Source of the DNA: UBA3006 sp036746695
GTDB lineage: Bacteria; Actinomycetota; Acidimicrobiia; Acidimicrobiales; Ilumatobacteraceae
Direction of reading: 5' to 3'
DNA length: 64,000 nucleotides
Assembly (NCBI GenBank): GCA_036746695.1
Contig: DAIODP010000001.1
Span: forward strand, 558,001-622,000
In this document: positions 34,249 through 42,902 of the stretch, piece by piece
Position numbering within the stretch: position 1 is the stretch's first letter
Layout: each line of letters begins with the position of its first letter
Position numbers and translations under genes: made by a program
The notes under the pieces: model-generated
Told to the model about the DNA's origin: nothing
The model's database searches: none
Seen by the model: only the letters and a program-made list of their open reading frames with translations

Positions 34249-35001
34249 TTATTTCTTGCTGATTTTGGCCTGCAGCGCGGCAAGGCGCTGGGCGAACCAA
34301 GGCTGGCGCGTGCTCCACAACTGCGGCACGAGTTCGGCCGCCACTGCCTCTGTATGGGTGACCACGTTGGCCATTGCCGCAATGGTTTTCTTTGTCTCAA
34401 TAACCAATTCCCTCGGAGCGCTTGCCGCGCGGGCGCCAAGCGCATGTGCCGTTTCCAATAACTTGTCGTCGTCTACGCACTTGTAGGCAAGCCCAACACG
34501 CTCGGCTTCCGCCCCATCCAAAATCTCACCGAACAGCACCGCAGCCATTGCCGCTTGCGGGCCTACGATCCTTCGCAGCATCCATGTGTGGCCACCACCA
34601 GGATGAATTCCTAGTTGCAAAAATCGGGTATCAAACTTTGCGCGTCGCGCAGCAATGCGAACGTCGCAACCAAGTGCCAGGTTCATGCCAGCCCCAACTG
34701 CTGCACCGTTTACCGCAGCAATGGTGGGCAACGGGCTGCGAGCAATGCGAAGAAAGCCTTCGTAAATGACACCGAGCGATTCGCCATCGGCTTCTGCCAA
34801 ATTTCCAAGGTTTGCGCCAGCACAAAATGCTGGTGCGGTTCCCGTAACAACGATGGCGCCAATGTTCTCATCTGCTTCGATGCGATCCATTGCGGCAACA
34901 ATCTCGGACACCATTGGCGCCGTCATGGTGTTGCGCTCGTCTGGGTTGTTCAGGGTGATGGTGGCGACACCGTCTGCAATATCAAGAAGGACCAAAGGCA
35001 T
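34249..35001 (-). CDS. Crotonase-fold (enoyl-CoA hydratase/isomerase family) protein
   Basis: 250 residues from ATG 35001. Oxyanion-hole motifs 'PAFCAGANL' and 'AAVNGAAVGAGMNLALGCDVRIAA' are intact, so a CoA thioester is probably bound. By alignment with rat mitochondrial hydratase, both catalytic Glu positions are replaced: the first falls in 'FDTRFLQLG' (Phe) and the second in 'PQAAMAAVLFG' (Ala). It is therefore unlikely to be a classical hydratase and may be an isomerase, hydrolase or other crotonase. Divergent from the next gene across 31 bases. Confidence 0.88.
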   Translation of the reverse strand: MPLVLLDIADGVATITLNNPDERNTMTAPMVSEIVAAMDRIEADENIGAIVVTGTAPAFCAGANLGNLAEADGESLGVIYEGFLRIARSPLPTIAAVNGAAVGAGMNLALGCDVRIAARRAKFDTRFLQLGIHPGGGHTWMLRRIVGPQAAMAAVLFGEILDGAEAERVGLAYKCVDDDKLLETAHALGARAASAPRELVIETKKTIAAMANVVTHTEAVAAELVPQLWSTRQPWFAQRLAALQAKISKK

Positions 35002-35018
35002 GGCTCAAGGTTAGCGAG

Positions 35019-35024
35019 TACCCT
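35019..35024 (+). promoter_or_regulatory. Putative -10 of leaderless transcript
   Basis: TACCCT ends eight bases before ATG 35033 in a 31-base divergent spacer; no Shine-Dalgarno is present. Confidence 0.3.
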
Positions 35025-35032
35025 AAATACGC

Positions 35033-35641
35033 ATGCTCGACCACGTGTTTACCGACGCCATTAGCGCGCTACGCGACGCGTTCGGCAATGCCTTCCTCGA
35101 GCGACAGGCCTTTGAAGAGCATTTCAACTCCGATATCTTGCTTGGCGACTTGGTGTGGGAAACCACGTACGGCCTGCCTGGCGAAGGGCTTCCACCACGA
35201 GTTGTTGCACACATCACGCTGAACTGGCCCAGCCGCAGCCAGGCAACCTACCGAACTTGGTATGTGGACGAAGTTGTAGACAAGCTTCCCGAAATTGAAA
35301 TGGAAGTGGTGTTTCGCGTTCAGCGCCTCGCCCAACAACCAAACCCATCACTCGTCGACAACATTGCAGTAGCCAACAGCCCCGAAATCGGCGGCGCAAG
35401 CATGGAACGCGACAACATCACGATCGAGATTTGTCACTCGTCTGATGGAGCTGATGTTGTTGATTATGCGCTCGAGATTGTGTACGAAGGTGCTTACGAA
35501 CTTGCCGAGGCAACACTGCAGGACGGCACCAGTTCGCTACTCGATGATCACTTCGGTGCGCTTGGTGGCTGGGTTGCTGCAACGCTTGTCAAACTTGGCG
35601 ACCTCAACGTGCAGTACGTGCCAGCCGACGAAGAGAACTGA
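35033..35641 (+). CDS. Hypothetical cytoplasmic protein
   Basis: 202 residues from ATG 35033. No signal peptide or membrane segment. Acidic and rich in Asp/Glu, with a N-terminal helix ('FTDAISALRDAFGNAFLERQAFEEHF') and a likely beta-rich middle ('PPRVVAHITLNWPSRSQATYRTWYVDE' region). I recognise no family. It faces queF convergently, with three bases between stops. Confidence 0.7.
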   Translation: MLDHVFTDAISALRDAFGNAFLERQAFEEHFNSDILLGDLVWETTYGLPGEGLPPRVVAHITLNWPSRSQATYRTWYVDEVVDKLPEIEMEVVFRVQRLAQQPNPSLVDNIAVANSPEIGGASMERDNITIEICHSSDGADVVDYALEIVYEGAYELAEATLQDGTSSLLDDHFGALGGWVAATLVKLGDLNVQYVPADEEN

Positions 35642-35644
35642 CTC

Positions 35645-36034
35645 TTAGCGATTGAGTTCGGCAACGGCGTGCACTTCGATGCCACCGCGAGGGTGCTGAG
35701 TAAGTTGCACCTTCACCCAATGCGGTTTCACCGTGGTCATTACTTCATTCGCAATCTCGGCGGCTAGCGCTTCGGCAAACACCGCCATGTTGCGAAAGCG
35801 CCACAAGTACAGCTTCAACGACTTCGACTCGATACAAAATTTGTCTGGGCCGTATTCAATAATCACGGTGGCAATATCGGGCTGCGCAGTAACGGGGCAG
35901 ATGGACGACACTTCGTCGCTGGTGAAGCGCACCAAGGTGACGTCGGCGGGAGCGGGAAACACTTCAACGTGGTCGATCGGTGCCCGAACGGTAGAGCCAA
36001 GAACTGTCAGTTTGTCGTGCTCGTTTGTTGCCAT
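35645..36034 (-). CDS. queF: NADPH-dependent 7-cyano-7-deazaguanine reductase
   Basis: 129 residues from ATG 36034; upstream in-frame codons are not conserved. It reduces preQ0 to preQ1 in queuosine biosynthesis. Marks: catalytic Cys in 'VSSICPVTAQPD', QueF motif 'IESKSLKLYLWRFRN', and the C-terminal 'HPRGGIEVHAVAELNR'. T-fold enzyme of the short (type I) form. No other que gene is in the window. It starts two bases after the kinase stop, so they share a transcript. Confidence 0.94.
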   Translation of the reverse strand: MATNEHDKLTVLGSTVRAPIDHVEVFPAPADVTLVRFTSDEVSSICPVTAQPDIATVIIEYGPDKFCIESKSLKLYLWRFRNMAVFAEALAAEIANEVMTTVKPHWVKVQLTQHPRGGIEVHAVAELNR

Positions 36035-36036
36035 GG

Positions 36037-37053
36037 TTACGAGCGTAGGTGTTCTGGAATGAGCGTGCTCAGTTGCACTAACGGGCGTGGGCCCACGTGC
36101 GTTATTACTTCGGATGCCGACATGGAGCCGAGACGACCGCAATGCTCGATTGCCATGCCGCGTGTGAAGCCATACAAGAAACCTGCCGCGTACTGATCGC
36201 CGGCACCAGTCGCGTCCACCACGCGGTCTACTGGCTCGGGCTCAATATGCACCAAATCGTGACCGTTGATGACAACCGAACCACGCTTGTCGCGGGTGAC
36301 TGCGCCAAATTCGCAGTCGCTTCGCAATTGCTCGAGCGCCTCTTCGTACGAAGTCTGATACAACGACTGCAATTCGAACTCGTTGCAGAACAGCACGTCG
36401 ATGTCGTTCAAAATAAGATCGAGAAAGTCATCGCGGTGCCTGTCTACACAGAACGAATCAGACAAGGTGAGTGCAACCTTGCGGCCGGCCTCGTGCGCAA
36501 ACTGCGAAGCAGTTTTGAATGCGGCCTTTGCTTCGTCACGGTCGAAGAGGTAGCCCTCCAAAAACAACACAGCACCCGACTGCACTGCTTCGCGCGAAAT
36601 GTCGGCGGGCTCTAGCAGCGATGCGGCACCAAGAAATGTGCTCATGCTGCGCTGGCCGTCTGGCGTAACCGCAATGATGCATCGACCTGTTGGTTCGGTT
36701 GCGCTCGTTGCGCCGGGATGAAACCCAACACCAACTTTGTCCATGTCAGCACCAAACACGTGGCCCAAGTCGTCATCGGCAATTTTGCCAATGAACCCTG
36801 CTCGCCCACCCAAACTTGCAAGGCCATACGCGGTGTTGGATGCAGAACCACCACTGGTTTGTGTTGGGTTATTAATGCGTGAATACAAGTGAGCCGAACG
36901 GGTTGAATCCACCAACGTCATCGAGCCCTTGACCACTTCTTCGTTCACTAAGAATTCATCGGGCACTGCCGCGATCACATCGACAAGCGCGTTGCCAATG
37001 GCTACGACGTCGTAGCGAACCCCGTCGTCACGGGTGATATCGATTGGTGGCAC
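36037..37053 (-). CDS. PfkB-family kinase, probable adenosine kinase
   Basis: 338 residues from GTG 37053. PfkB ribokinase-like fold: 'VVAIGNALVDVIAAV', substrate/lid segment 'SGGSASNTAYGLASLGG', 'FIGKIADDDLG', and catalytic signature 'VVDATGAGDQYAAGFLYGF' with the base Asp. Closest by pattern to alphaproteobacterial/actinobacterial adenosine kinases that phosphorylate adenosine to AMP; other nucleoside or sugar substrates cannot be excluded. Confidence 0.85.
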   Translation of the reverse strand: MPPIDITRDDGVRYDVVAIGNALVDVIAAVPDEFLVNEEVVKGSMTLVDSTRSAHLYSRINNPTQTSGGSASNTAYGLASLGGRAGFIGKIADDDLGHVFGADMDKVGVGFHPGATSATEPTGRCIIAVTPDGQRSMSTFLGAASLLEPADISREAVQSGAVLFLEGYLFDRDEAKAAFKTASQFAHEAGRKVALTLSDSFCVDRHRDDFLDLILNDIDVLFCNEFELQSLYQTSYEEALEQLRSDCEFGAVTRDKRGSVVINGHDLVHIEPEPVDRVVDATGAGDQYAAGFLYGFTRGMAIEHCGRLGSMSASEVITHVGPRPLVQLSTLIPEHLRS

Positions 37054-37061
37054 GTGGGGAA

Positions 37062-37067
37062 ACTCTA
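37062..37067 (-). promoter_or_regulatory. Putative -10 of leaderless kinase-queF transcript
   Basis: On the minus strand TAGAGT ends eight bases before GTG 37053; no Shine-Dalgarno is present. Confidence 0.3.
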
Positions 37068-37078
37068 GTCCATCGGCC

Positions 37079-38779
37079 CTATCTAATCGTTGGGACGAGA
37101 ACTCCCTTAACCACCTGCTGCTGCAAGTCGCGCTTCAGGAACTTGCCTGCGGCGTTACGAGGCAACGGCTCGTTGATGATGACCACCTGGGTCGGAATCT
37201 TGAACTTGGCGATCTTTTCGTCGAGGAACGCCCACAGCTCCTCTGCGGTCAAGGTCATGTGGTCGTTGGGGTAAATGGCAACTGCCACCTCTTCGCCCAG
37301 GCGCTCGTGCGGCACACCAAATACTGCAGCCTCGTGCACTGCAGGATGCTCGTAAATGGCGCTTTCTACTTCGGCGCCATAAATGTTTTCTCCCGCACGC
37401 AAGATCATGTCTTTCACACGATCTTCTACATAGACGAAACCGTCGGCATCCAGGCGGCCCAAGTCGCCGCTGCGCAACCAGCCATCCACGATTGTCTCGG
37501 CTGTTGCCTCAGGACGATTCCAGTAACCACGAATGAGCATTGGTCCGAAGAACCAAATCTCGCCAGACTGACCAGTTGGCACAGGCTGTAAATTCTCATC
37601 GCGAATTTCTACTTTCATTGGCAATACTGCACGACCGGTGCTTGTTGGATGCGACAGATAGTCGGAACCAGTAATGCCAGGGCCGAATGCATTGGTTTCG
37701 GTCATGCCATAACCCAGTTGCGGGCTGCCGTTTTTTACCTTGTCATTCACTTTGCCAACGAGCGACGTTGGCGAGGGTGCGCCGCCGCCACCCACTGCGC
37801 GCAGGCTGGTGGTGTCGTACTTATCGAATGCCGGCGAGTTGACCAAGTCCCAGCTTTGTGTTGGTACGCCAACAAAGTTGGTGATCTGCTCGCGCTCGAT
37901 CATCTCGAGCGCCTTCTCTGCGTCCCACTTGTACATGATCGCTAGTTTCAGTCCTGCAATGAAACAACTCATCATCACGGGCACGCAACCGGTTACGTGA
38001 AACAACGGAACAATCAAAATAAATGACGTCGGTATTTCTGGGCCATCAATGTCTTTCAACTTTGTTCCCGACATTGTCAACACGCCGTTACGTGCAGAGA
38101 ACGCCATCAACGCCGAAATAATGGCACGATGCGTAGAGACGGCGCCCTTCGGGCGGCCTGTGGTGCCCGATGTGTACAAAATTGTTGCGTCGTCGTCGGG
38201 CTGAATGTCGGCACCTGGGTGTGGTGCACCCGGCTTTACCATTACTTCCCATTTATCCACATTTGCTGGCAACGGCTTCTCGGCGCGAGCAACAAGCACC
38301 TTCACTCCATGCTTCGCGCAGCTCTCTGAGCCAATGTCGTAGCGCTGCTGGTCGCAAATGAGCACCGTTGCACCCGAGTCGACAAGGGCAAAGTCCATCT
38401 CGTCTTCTGTCCACCAAGAGTTCATTGACACGTTGACCGCACCAATCGAAATAATCGCTGCAAACGACATCACCCATTCCGGGTAGTTGCGCATTGCAAC
38501 CGCAACGCGGTCGCCTTTTTTCACTCCATACGTATTGACGAGCAGGTTGGCAAGCCCATCCACCTGGTCCATTGCCTGCGTAAATGTCCATGTCTCGCCC
38601 TCGTACACGAGGAACGTTTTGTCGCCGTGGCCGCGCGCGCCCGCAAATATTTGCCCCAGGTGAGCAGGTGCATTTTTGAACACCTGCATTTTCACGCCAC
38701 GAATTTCGGCGTCAATCAATTCAAAGATTTGTCCAGGCGCAGTTACTGCTGCGTTCGCTTCTTGCCACGACATTGCCAT
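37079..38779 (-). CDS. Acyl-CoA synthetase (AMP-forming)
   Basis: 566 residues from ATG 38779, with a strong GGGGGAT ribosome-binding site six bases upstream. ANL-superfamily marks: P-loop 'TILYTSGTTGRPKGA', 'LGYGMTETNAFGPG', 'LRSGDLGRLDADGFVYVEDRVKDM' in order, and the catalytic Lys in 'LPRNAAGKFLKRDL'. It activates a carboxylic acid, probably a fatty or aromatic acid, to its CoA ester. The crotonase at 34.2 kb could act on related substrates but is not in the same operon. Confidence 0.92.
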   Translation of the reverse strand: MAMSWQEANAAVTAPGQIFELIDAEIRGVKMQVFKNAPAHLGQIFAGARGHGDKTFLVYEGETWTFTQAMDQVDGLANLLVNTYGVKKGDRVAVAMRNYPEWVMSFAAIISIGAVNVSMNSWWTEDEMDFALVDSGATVLICDQQRYDIGSESCAKHGVKVLVARAEKPLPANVDKWEVMVKPGAPHPGADIQPDDDATILYTSGTTGRPKGAVSTHRAIISALMAFSARNGVLTMSGTKLKDIDGPEIPTSFILIVPLFHVTGCVPVMMSCFIAGLKLAIMYKWDAEKALEMIEREQITNFVGVPTQSWDLVNSPAFDKYDTTSLRAVGGGGAPSPTSLVGKVNDKVKNGSPQLGYGMTETNAFGPGITGSDYLSHPTSTGRAVLPMKVEIRDENLQPVPTGQSGEIWFFGPMLIRGYWNRPEATAETIVDGWLRSGDLGRLDADGFVYVEDRVKDMILRAGENIYGAEVESAIYEHPAVHEAAVFGVPHERLGEEVAVAIYPNDHMTLTAEELWAFLDEKIAKFKIPTQVVIINEPLPRNAAGKFLKRDLQQQVVKGVLVPTIR

Positions 38780-38821
38780 GTTGTTATCCCCCGTGTTGTT
38801 TTTGCTCTATTCCAGTTGGCG

Positions 38822-38894
38822 TGGAGCTGAGGGGAATTGAACCCCTGGCCTGTACATTGCGAACGTACCGCTCTGCCAACTGAGCTACAGCCCC
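38822..38894 (-). tRNA. tRNA-Ala (anticodon CGC)
   Basis: Read on the minus strand: acceptor GGGGCTG pairs with CAGCTCC and contains the G3-U70 wobble that marks tRNA-Ala. D stem GCTC/GAGC, anticodon stem GTACG/TGTAC with loop TTCGCAA (anticodon CGC, reading GCG), T arm CAGGGG-type stem with loop TTCAATT. Discriminator A; no CCA encoded. Confidence 0.95.
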
Positions 38895-38935
38895 GTATTG
38901 CTGTCAAACCCTAGCGGGGGGCGGGTATTGGGGGC

Positions 38936-39448
38936 CTAGCGGCGGAACTGGCCGAGGTAGCGCTCGTTGTCGCGCTTCACGCGCATCTGTACAAGCACGT
39001 AGCAGTAGCCGATCAGCGCAAGGAAGCTTGCGGTGAACAGATAAACAAACGCCGAGCCGCCAGTGGTGGCAGCAAGGAACAGCGAAACGACCACGGTGCC
39101 GGCAAGACCAAGCACGGTGTTTTGGCGGCGCTGACGAACAAGTGCCTGGGGCGTAAGTGCCATGGCTGGGCGATGGTGACGGGCACCTTCTGGGCGCACC
39201 AGCGCACCGGTCATGTTGCTGAGCGGGCCCGGTTGGCGCTGCATGCGAGGCGATGGGGCAAGCGGACGGGCCATGCCACGAAGCTGAGCCTGCGGGTAGC
39301 GGCCGCCTGCGTTTTCTAGCGAGTTCAATTGCTTGCGAAAGTTAGTTACCGAGTTTGCAGGCGAGCCATTGAGGCGGGCACGCACGAGTGGCGGCAACAA
39401 CACGGCCAACCAGGCGGCGCCAACGATTAACAAAATCAGTTTGCTCAT
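38936..39448 (-). CDS. GlpR/SepX-like membrane protein (putative gephyrin-like protein receptor)
   Basis: 170 residues from ATG 39448. N-terminal transmembrane helix ('LILLIVGAAWLAVLLPPLVR', about 3-22), a cytoplasmic Pro/Arg/Gln-rich loop beginning 'SVTNFRKQLNSLEN', a basic 'VRQRRQNTVLG' and two more helices near the C-terminus. This layout and the 'W..-LPP-R' start followed by an F-L-L segment match actinobacterial GlpR (corynebacteria) and SepX (Streptomyces), septal proteins that bind a MoeA-like partner, Glp. In mycobacteria the gene lies near galU-moeA-rimJ; here moeA lies just beyond moaC-moaA. Family assignment is inference. Confidence 0.6.
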   Translation of the reverse strand: MSKLILLIVGAAWLAVLLPPLVRARLNGSPANSVTNFRKQLNSLENAGGRYPQAQLRGMARPLAPSPRMQRQPGPLSNMTGALVRPEGARHHRPAMALTPQALVRQRRQNTVLGLAGTVVVSLFLAATTGGSAFVYLFTASFLALIGYCYVLVQMRVKRDNERYLGQFRR

Positions 39449-39458
39449 GCGGGTCTTG

Positions 39459-39464
39459 ATTGTA
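39459..39464 (-). promoter_or_regulatory. Putative -10 upstream of GlpR/SepX-like gene
   Basis: TACAAT on the minus strand (five of six consensus), ten bases before ATG 39448. Confidence 0.3.
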
Positions 39465-39542
39465 TTACAGAATTGCTACAAACAGGACAGTGAGTGCCAA
39501 GAAACTTGCTCGCCATCTTAGTAAACCCTTACAAAATACGGG

Positions 39543-40025
39543 TTAGAGCGATTCCCGGGCATAGGGGCCGCTGCGCCCACCCGTCTTTTCCCACAGTGCC
39601 AGATCAGAAATGACCATGCCCTTGTCGGCGCTCTTGCACATGTCGTAGATCGTGAGCGCGGCAACGGAGCACGCATGCAGCGCCTCCATCTCTACCCCAG
39701 TTCGGTCGACGGCATCAACGATGGCCTCAATCGCCACGTGGTCTGCCTCCACCGAAAAGTTGACGTGCACCGCGCTCAAATGCAGCGGGTGGCACAGCGG
39801 GATCATGTCGCTGGTTCGCTTGGCGGCTTGTATGCCGGCAACCCGTGCCACGGCAATGACGTCGCCCTTCTTCACCTCGTGGTTGGCAATTGCCTTCGCC
39901 GTTGCAGGCAACATCATTACTTTGCAACGTGCAACAGCTTGTCGGTGCGTTGGTTCCTTCGGAGTCACGTCCACCATTCGCGCCTTGCCCGCGTCATCCA
40001 GGTGCGAAAACTGTGGCTCGGTCAT
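39543..40025 (-). CDS. moaC: Cyclic pyranopterin monophosphate synthase
   Basis: 160 residues from ATG 40025 (GTG 40037 possible). It converts 3',8-cyclo-GTP from MoaA to cyclic pyranopterin monophosphate. Seen: 'MVDVTPKEPTHRQAVA', 'MIPLCHPLHLSAV', 'DRTGVEMEALHACSVAALTIYD' in family order with active-site 'YDMCKSADKGMVI', and C-terminal 'KTGGRSG'. Four bases after moaA, so the two first Moco steps are co-expressed. Confidence 0.95.
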   Translation of the reverse strand: MTEPQFSHLDDAGKARMVDVTPKEPTHRQAVARCKVMMLPATAKAIANHEVKKGDVIAVARVAGIQAAKRTSDMIPLCHPLHLSAVHVNFSVEADHVAIEAIVDAVDRTGVEMEALHACSVAALTIYDMCKSADKGMVISDLALWEKTGGRSGPYARESL

Positions 40026-40029
40026 CTCT

Positions 40030-41049
40030 TCATCCACCAATTTGGCTCATCGAGCGACGTGGGCGCACAAACGTGACATTTCCAATGTTGTGCCCCGCCC
40101 ACTTGGTGCCTACCGCGCGTTTAATTTCGGCGGCAATGGCATCGTCGTCGGCCCCATTGCGAAGCATCACACGCAAATCAAACTCGTTCGTCGCAAACAG
40201 GCACGTGCGAAATTGGCCGTCTGCCGTCAGGCGCACGCGGTCGCAGTCGCCACAAAATGGTTTCGTCACAGTTGGTATCACGCCAACTGTTCCCTTCCCA
40301 TCCAGGTAGCGCCAGCGATCGGCTGGTGCTGCACCGCGCGCCGGCATCAACTCCAGCGGGTACACCTTCGAAATTGCGGCAACGATTTCTTCTTGCGAAA
40401 ACACCTGCGCGTTATCCCACGTGCCCGATGCATCTAGTGGCATGAACTCAATAAACCGAACTTCAATCCCCTTGTCGCGACCGAATGTTGCAAGGTCGAC
40501 AATCTCATCGTCGTTAATTCCCCGCTGCACCACCGCATTTATTTTGACCGGCGAGAAACCAGCATCAATTGCGGCATCAATGCCGTCAAGAACATGTTCC
40601 AATTCGTCGCGACGCGTCATTTCAAAGAAGCGATCCTTCTTCAGCGTGTCCAAGCTGATATTGATGCGGGCAAGCCCAGCATTGCGCAGCTCTTGTGCGA
40701 TCAATCGCAGCGTTGCACCGTTCGTCGTGATTGCCAAATCGATTGGTTTGCCTGCACGTGGCGACGACGCATCTGCAGGAACTTCCAACTGTGCAAGTTT
40801 TTGTACCAGTATCGGAAGGTGTGCACGCATAGTGGGCTCGCCGCCAGTGAGCCGAATTCCGTCTACCCCAAAGTGGCTCACGCAAATACCCGCCACGCGG
40901 GCAAGCTCTTCATACGTCAATACCTCATCGCGAGGAAGCCACTTCATTCCCTCTTCCGGCATGCAATAGGTGCAGCGGAAATTGCAGCGATCAGTAATCG
41001 AAATGCGCAGGTCGCGAACAGTGCGCCCGTATGGGTCGATCAAATCCAT
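40030..41049 (-). CDS. moaA: GTP 3',8-cyclase
   Basis: 339 residues from ATG 41049. Radical-SAM enzyme of the first molybdenum cofactor step. N-terminal 4Fe-4S cluster 'CNFRCTYC', 'IRLTGGEPTMR', C-terminal second cluster 'PFCGDCDRVRLTADGQFRTCL', and a C-terminal Gly-Gly ('SMSQIGG'), the tail needed for activity in characterised MoaA. A complete enzyme in the order moeA-moaA-moaC on the minus strand. Confidence 0.96.
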   Translation of the reverse strand: MDLIDPYGRTVRDLRISITDRCNFRCTYCMPEEGMKWLPRDEVLTYEELARVAGICVSHFGVDGIRLTGGEPTMRAHLPILVQKLAQLEVPADASSPRAGKPIDLAITTNGATLRLIAQELRNAGLARINISLDTLKKDRFFEMTRRDELEHVLDGIDAAIDAGFSPVKINAVVQRGINDDEIVDLATFGRDKGIEVRFIEFMPLDASGTWDNAQVFSQEEIVAAISKVYPLELMPARGAAPADRWRYLDGKGTVGVIPTVTKPFCGDCDRVRLTADGQFRTCLFATNEFDLRVMLRNGADDDAIAAEIKRAVGTKWAGHNIGNVTFVRPRRSMSQIGG

Positions 41050-41082
41050 GTGCTCAGCCTACGGTTCGTGCCCTTCAAGCCT

Positions 41083-42300
41083 TTAGCCCAGCAGGTAGAC
41101 ATTCACCTCGTCGCCAGCCGCTAGCCCCGCCCCGTCGGGCACATAGGCAAGGCCGTTGGCCATTGCGGTTGCTGCTAGTTGGTGACTTCCCTGCGGGCCC
41201 GTGTCGCGCACATGCAGCCTGCCATCGGACTCAAACCCGCCAAACACCCGCACGTAATGCACCTTGCCGTCGGCCTTGCGACGAATGGGTGCATCGAGCA
41301 CTGCCAAGATTGTTGGCCGCAGCAAATCAACGGTGTGCCCCATCATTTTGCGCAATGCCGGGCGCGCCAACAACTCGAAACTAATCATCGACGACACAGG
41401 GTTGCCCGGCAAACCAAAAATCGGAATCACTCGCCCGTCCGATGCGGTGAGCTGCCCAAACGCGAATGGCTTCGCGGGCTTAATCGCAAGTTGCATCCAC
41501 TGCATTTTTGCAATTCGCGACAGTACCGCTTTCACCACGTCGAAGTCGCCCATGCTTACTCCGCCACTCGTCACAATTGCATCGCAACGCTCGGTCACTT
41601 CTTTCAGCACTCGTTCTAACTGAGCCTCGTCATCGGGGATCACGCCAAGATTGATCACTTCGCATCCCGATGCCGCAATCATTGCATTCAGCATCGTCAG
41701 GTTGCTCTCACGAATTTGACCAATTCGCAACGGCGAACCATCAGTTACCAATTCGTCGCCTGTCGACAACAACGCAACTCGTGCGCGTGGGTAAGCCAAC
41801 ACGCTGCGCGCATTAACACTTGCCAACACTCCTGCGCCTGCGGCATTCAGCACGGTGCCTGCAACAAAAACCGACTCGCCCGCGCGCACATCGCTGCCGG
41901 CGTCCCTAATGCCGTCACCAACTTTTGCTACGCGACTAAGCGAAACATTTGCATCGCCTTCGCGCACCGAATCCTCCACCATCACCACCGCGTCGGCACC
42001 TTGCGGCATTGGTGCACCGGTCATGATTCGAATTGCTTCGCCACTGCCCACGGCAACCGATGGCGCGGCACCCGCCGCAAGCGTGTCCACCACCCGCAAA
42101 ACAACGGGCACACTCTGCACATCGGCAGCACGCACGGCGTAACCGTCTACTGCCGTATTGGTAAACGGCGGAACATTCTCGGGAGCCACCACGTCTTGCG
42201 CAAGCACCCGACCATTCATGACTTCGCAGGCGGTTGGCAGTGCCGGCAATACCGCACAGGCTTCAATCACCGTTTGCTGCGCTTCATGAATGGGAATCAT
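41083..42300 (-). CDS. moeA: Molybdopterin molybdotransferase MoeA (gephyrin-like; possible Glp)
   Basis: 405 residues from ATG 42300. It inserts molybdate into adenylylated molybdopterin. Domain order of MoeA: 'VPPFTNTAVDGYAVRA', 'IRIMTGAPMPQGADAVVMVE', 'VALLSTGDEL', 'SGGVSMGDFDVVKAVL' and 'GLPGNPVSSMISF', with the C-terminal beta domain IV. Catalytic Asp/Glu positions appear intact. In corynebacteria a MoeA-like protein (Glp) also organises division with membrane partner GlpR; a GlpR-like gene lies in the same run here. Only one MoeA is in the window. Confidence 0.95.
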   Translation of the reverse strand: MIPIHEAQQTVIEACAVLPALPTACEVMNGRVLAQDVVAPENVPPFTNTAVDGYAVRAADVQSVPVVLRVVDTLAAGAAPSVAVGSGEAIRIMTGAPMPQGADAVVMVEDSVREGDANVSLSRVAKVGDGIRDAGSDVRAGESVFVAGTVLNAAGAGVLASVNARSVLAYPRARVALLSTGDELVTDGSPLRIGQIRESNLTMLNAMIAASGCEVINLGVIPDDEAQLERVLKEVTERCDAIVTSGGVSMGDFDVVKAVLSRIAKMQWMQLAIKPAKPFAFGQLTASDGRVIPIFGLPGNPVSSMISFELLARPALRKMMGHTVDLLRPTILAVLDAPIRRKADGKVHYVRVFGGFESDGRLHVRDTGPQGSHQLAATAMANGLAYVPDGAGLAAGDEVNVYLLG

Positions 42301-42338
42301 CAGGTGGTTACGGTATCGCCACCTGCGATGCTGTAGCC

Positions 42339-42902
42339 ATGCCGCAGTACACACCACTAGGCGCATCGGGCTATAGCGCCTCATGGGCAATGCTCGATGG
42401 GGCACATGTCAGCAGCGTTGATCTGGCATGGGAGAACGAAGGATGGACGGCCAATGGCACGATTGGCGCCGAAGACGCCACATTTGTTGTGCGCATGTCG
42501 GCCCAGTGGGTGGTGCAGCAATTTTTATTGTTTCGCGACATGGACGAACCCGACTTGTGGCTTGCCACCGATGGTCATGGCAGGTGGGGCGAAATGAATG
42601 GCGCACATCGCACCGAACTCGACGGCTGCATCGACATCGATTTGGCTGGCACCCCATTTACCAACGTGATCCCAATTCGTCGGTTGCCGCTGCATGTTGG
42701 TCATAGCGCGTCACAAAACGTGATCACTATCGATATTGAAACGCTTGGCGTCACCGTTGTTCCACAGATGTACACGCGTCTAGATACACATAGCTGGCGT
42801 TACATCAGCCTGCTCACGGGCCAGGAAGTAGACGTGAACGTAGACGAGCATGGTTTCGTCATTGACGAACCAGGGTCGTTTAAGCGCGAGGCGACGTCGT
42901 AA
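42339..42902 (+). CDS. Putative glycolipid-binding family protein (DUF1089)
   Basis: 187 residues from ATG 42339. The family block 'ELDGCIDIDLAGTPFTNVIP' followed by 'IRRLPLHVG' is distinctive. Further matches: 'WATDGHGRW'-like 'LATDGHGRWGEMNG' and a C-terminal 'VNVDEHGFVIDEPGSFKR'. This is a beta-rich soluble protein family of proposed glycolipid binding, unproven. It is divergent from moeA across 38 bases and abuts the convergent beta-lactamase-fold gene. Confidence 0.85.
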   Translation: MPQYTPLGASGYSASWAMLDGAHVSSVDLAWENEGWTANGTIGAEDATFVVRMSAQWVVQQFLLFRDMDEPDLWLATDGHGRWGEMNGAHRTELDGCIDIDLAGTPFTNVIPIRRLPLHVGHSASQNVITIDIETLGVTVVPQMYTRLDTHSWRYISLLTGQEVDVNVDEHGFVIDEPGSFKREATS

